DNA of 64,000 bases from Chromobotia macracanthus (lineage: Eukaryota > Chordata > Actinopteri > Cypriniformes > Botiidae): NCBI GenBank assembly GCA_036877525.1, contig JAZGTH010000007.1, positions 11,021,001-11,085,000 on the forward strand, read 5' to 3'. Shown here in pieces: positions 62,001 through 64,000 of this stretch. Each line of letters begins with the position of its first letter. The stretch's first letter is position 1. A model generated the notes under the pieces. It was not told the DNA's origin. It saw only the letters and a list, made by a program, of their open reading frames with translations, and made no database searches. A program made the translations under genes and the position numbers.

Positions 62001-63594
62001 ATATTCATTCATGAGCTCTCAAAGTGGTCATTCTTTCCTCCGCTGGCAGCCAGTGACCTGCCACAAGCGAGTTGTGTTGAGAGATGCATTGAAGAATGAA
62101 CAGGAACAAATTGTGTAGCACTATGGATTATAGTATTACAATCTCTCCCTCTCTCTCAGTCTGTTGCAGATATTATCAACTGGCTGAAATTTTTAGATAG
62201 TAGAATTTTGAAGTTTATATGATGCTTAATAGGCAGACAGTACAGTGTTGACAGAATAAAGCTAATATAATTTTTCATTCTTGTAAGAACTGAGAGCTGT
62301 AAGAGCTGCTGCATTCTTGATGTCATGAATGCATAAATTTACCTGTTTGGTGTTGACATAGAGAGCGTGTGTTGTACTTTTGATATATATTTTTAAGATG
62401 AAATGCAGTTTTACAAATATTAGAAATGTTTCAATTTAATCACAATGTAGAATCTGTTTAAAAAAATCACTATCACTTTGCATTTTGGCAAAACCAGAGA
62501 ACTTTGGTCTTCTGAATCATTATAACTGTAAACCAAAGCCATTTTTGCATATTGTTCTGAATAGTATGCTCTACATGTGAACTTGTAATGGAACAATTTC
62601 AAAGACCTATCAGTTTTAATAACAATGTTAAATTTCCTGAACAGTTTACAGAAATCATGTTCCTACAAGAACATTCCTTCAGTGATGTTTCGGTGATGTT
62701 CTGCCGTTCTGTTCTCACTTCAGTCTGTCATAACTAACTTACTGCCAAAAATAGCTTAACATTGGTTCTTTCAGTTTAACTGTATCTCATTTTTGCCTCC
62801 AGCTGCTGTCAAATGAGGCAACAACTGTATGTTATTTCCATCTTGTCCTACAACATGAGTTCATTTTTCTTGTTTAACTGTTTCATGTCTAATTTTAAAA
62901 CACTGAGTGGTTGCATTCCACAGGCAGCAGTTGGACAGATTTTGACTAGGTGGACATCTCATCTCAGACTCAATGAAAGGAAATTATTATGTAGTAAAAT
63001 ACACAGTAACAAAATTACAGTTTTTGTTGGATTTTCTTTTGAATAGCAATTCAGTAGGTTTTCCTTTTTGTCATTTCAGTTCTAATTCCAGTTCAAAATC
63101 CAAGGGGAGTGGCCAATTAAATTAAAATCTAAATCATAAACTAAAAGGAAGTCAATTCTTAAATTCTGAGACTCTAAACTCTGCAGAATACTGATCTCCC
63201 ATTTGTGAAAGATATTTGGCTACATATGCAACTGGAACTGTTATTCACCTTTTCCTGATTCCCACACTTCCAGACTGCTGCCCGTCCTCATCCACCCAAG
63301 TGCACATGGCTAGAGCTGCCAAGAGCTGCCCTCTGCCAACAGGAAGTTTTGTTTTATAACTTGTCTTGTGGTTAAGTTCTTGTGTCAGCACATCCAGCAC
63401 TCACTGGCCTGTGATAATGAGGACATGTGTTACTGCTGCCACTATACTCTCCAGAACACTGAGAACAGGTGGAGAGCCGCTGTACAGTGTGTATGATTTG
63501 ATGAACTTGATGAGCCCTGATGGAATTCTATTTCTAGACAATTCTAGACAAATATTCTAATATTCTAGTCATTTTATTAAAATAAATCAATCAG

Positions 63595-63708
63595 GCACCT
63601 TTTACTGGCTCTTAATCCTGGTCCTGTGTTAAATAAAACAGAATTATGAAACATGCAGTGCTGTGGGTCCCCAGGGCCAAGATTAAGAACCACTGCTCTA
63701 GTCTAGAT
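63595..63708. mobile_element. Partial hAT-type MITE
   Basis: It contains tcttaatcctggtcctgtgt and gcagtgctgtgggtccccag, then attaagaaccactgctc. It is the same family as at 33.67 kb, internally deleted. Confidence 0.6.
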
Positions 63709-64000
63709 TATGTTGAACATTTTGAACATAGAATGTTTCAAGTGGATCTTGTGCATTGCTACATACAATATCTATGTGAACTAAGTGTTTCTTAATATAA
63801 CTATTACAATATTTTGTGTTTATAGCATGGCTATAATTTCTAGTTTTCTACAAGTAAAACTCACTTGTGCGTGTACCACACAGTCACAGATTATGTGATT
63901 TAATGTTAAATGCAAAAAGTTCCATTGTTACAATCTACCCAACTATAAGGTGCATCTCGCTAGTGTTCAGTAGTAATAACCTTAAAAGATGCCATTAGTC

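Larger units (their letters stand above)
57160..64000. other. Intergenic, repeats only
   Basis: It contains the palindrome cluster (57561-57677), a GGATAGTTCACCC fragment (58205-58330), a SINE (58376-58530), a TA tract (59031-59072), another repeat end (61620-61720, aaagcaatagttcactaaaa) and a hAT MITE fragment (63595-63708). No gene is recognised. Confidence 0.5.

Overview
The window is vertebrate nuclear DNA, AT-rich and mostly non-coding. It most likely comes from a teleost, probably a cyprinid. The reasons are tRNA-derived SINEs of the HE1/DANA type, a dispersed repeat whose ends read AAAGGGATAGTTCACCC, a Tc1-like transposon, GT and TA microsatellites, and GT-AG introns. No bacterial-type gene, operon, CRISPR array or RNA gene is visible.

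The main content is a decayed, intron-containing copy of VWA8 (von Willebrand factor A domain-containing 8, a mitochondrial AAA+ ATPase with a C-terminal VWA domain). It lies on the + strand from about 1558 to 52990. I recovered 17 exon remnants by reading short ORFs and splice sites against my memory of the vertebrate VWA8 protein. They run in the correct order from roughly the middle of the AAA+ region to the C-terminus. Most still have acceptor and donor sites, and several split codons match across introns. However, at least eight in-frame stops, several frameshifts and small deletions, a lost P-loop and a changed Walker B residue make a full protein impossible. Several expected exons, above all those between 17.56 and 26.6 kb, were not found. 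The 5' part of the gene lies before base 1. I read the locus as an unprocessed pseudogene, perhaps a duplicate left by genome duplication; that origin is inference.

The pseudo-introns carry transposable elements. A degraded APE-type LINE (10.2-12.6 kb, - strand) and a full-length Tc1 element with an intact 360-codon ORF (13.03-14.59 kb, - strand) share one intron. A 1,012-bp non-autonomous hAT-type element with a perfect 8-bp target duplication sits at 48.6-49.6 kb. Other intron content includes several MITEs, SINE copies with LINE-like tails, a LINE 3' end, a 71-bp minisatellite and several hairpins.

From 53 to 64 kb I see no clear gene. There is a palindrome cluster at 57.6 kb, a possible orphan exon with AT-hook-like motifs at 57.0 kb, a SINE at 58.4 kb, and TA tracts. 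Most open frames in the window are chance frames and were left out.
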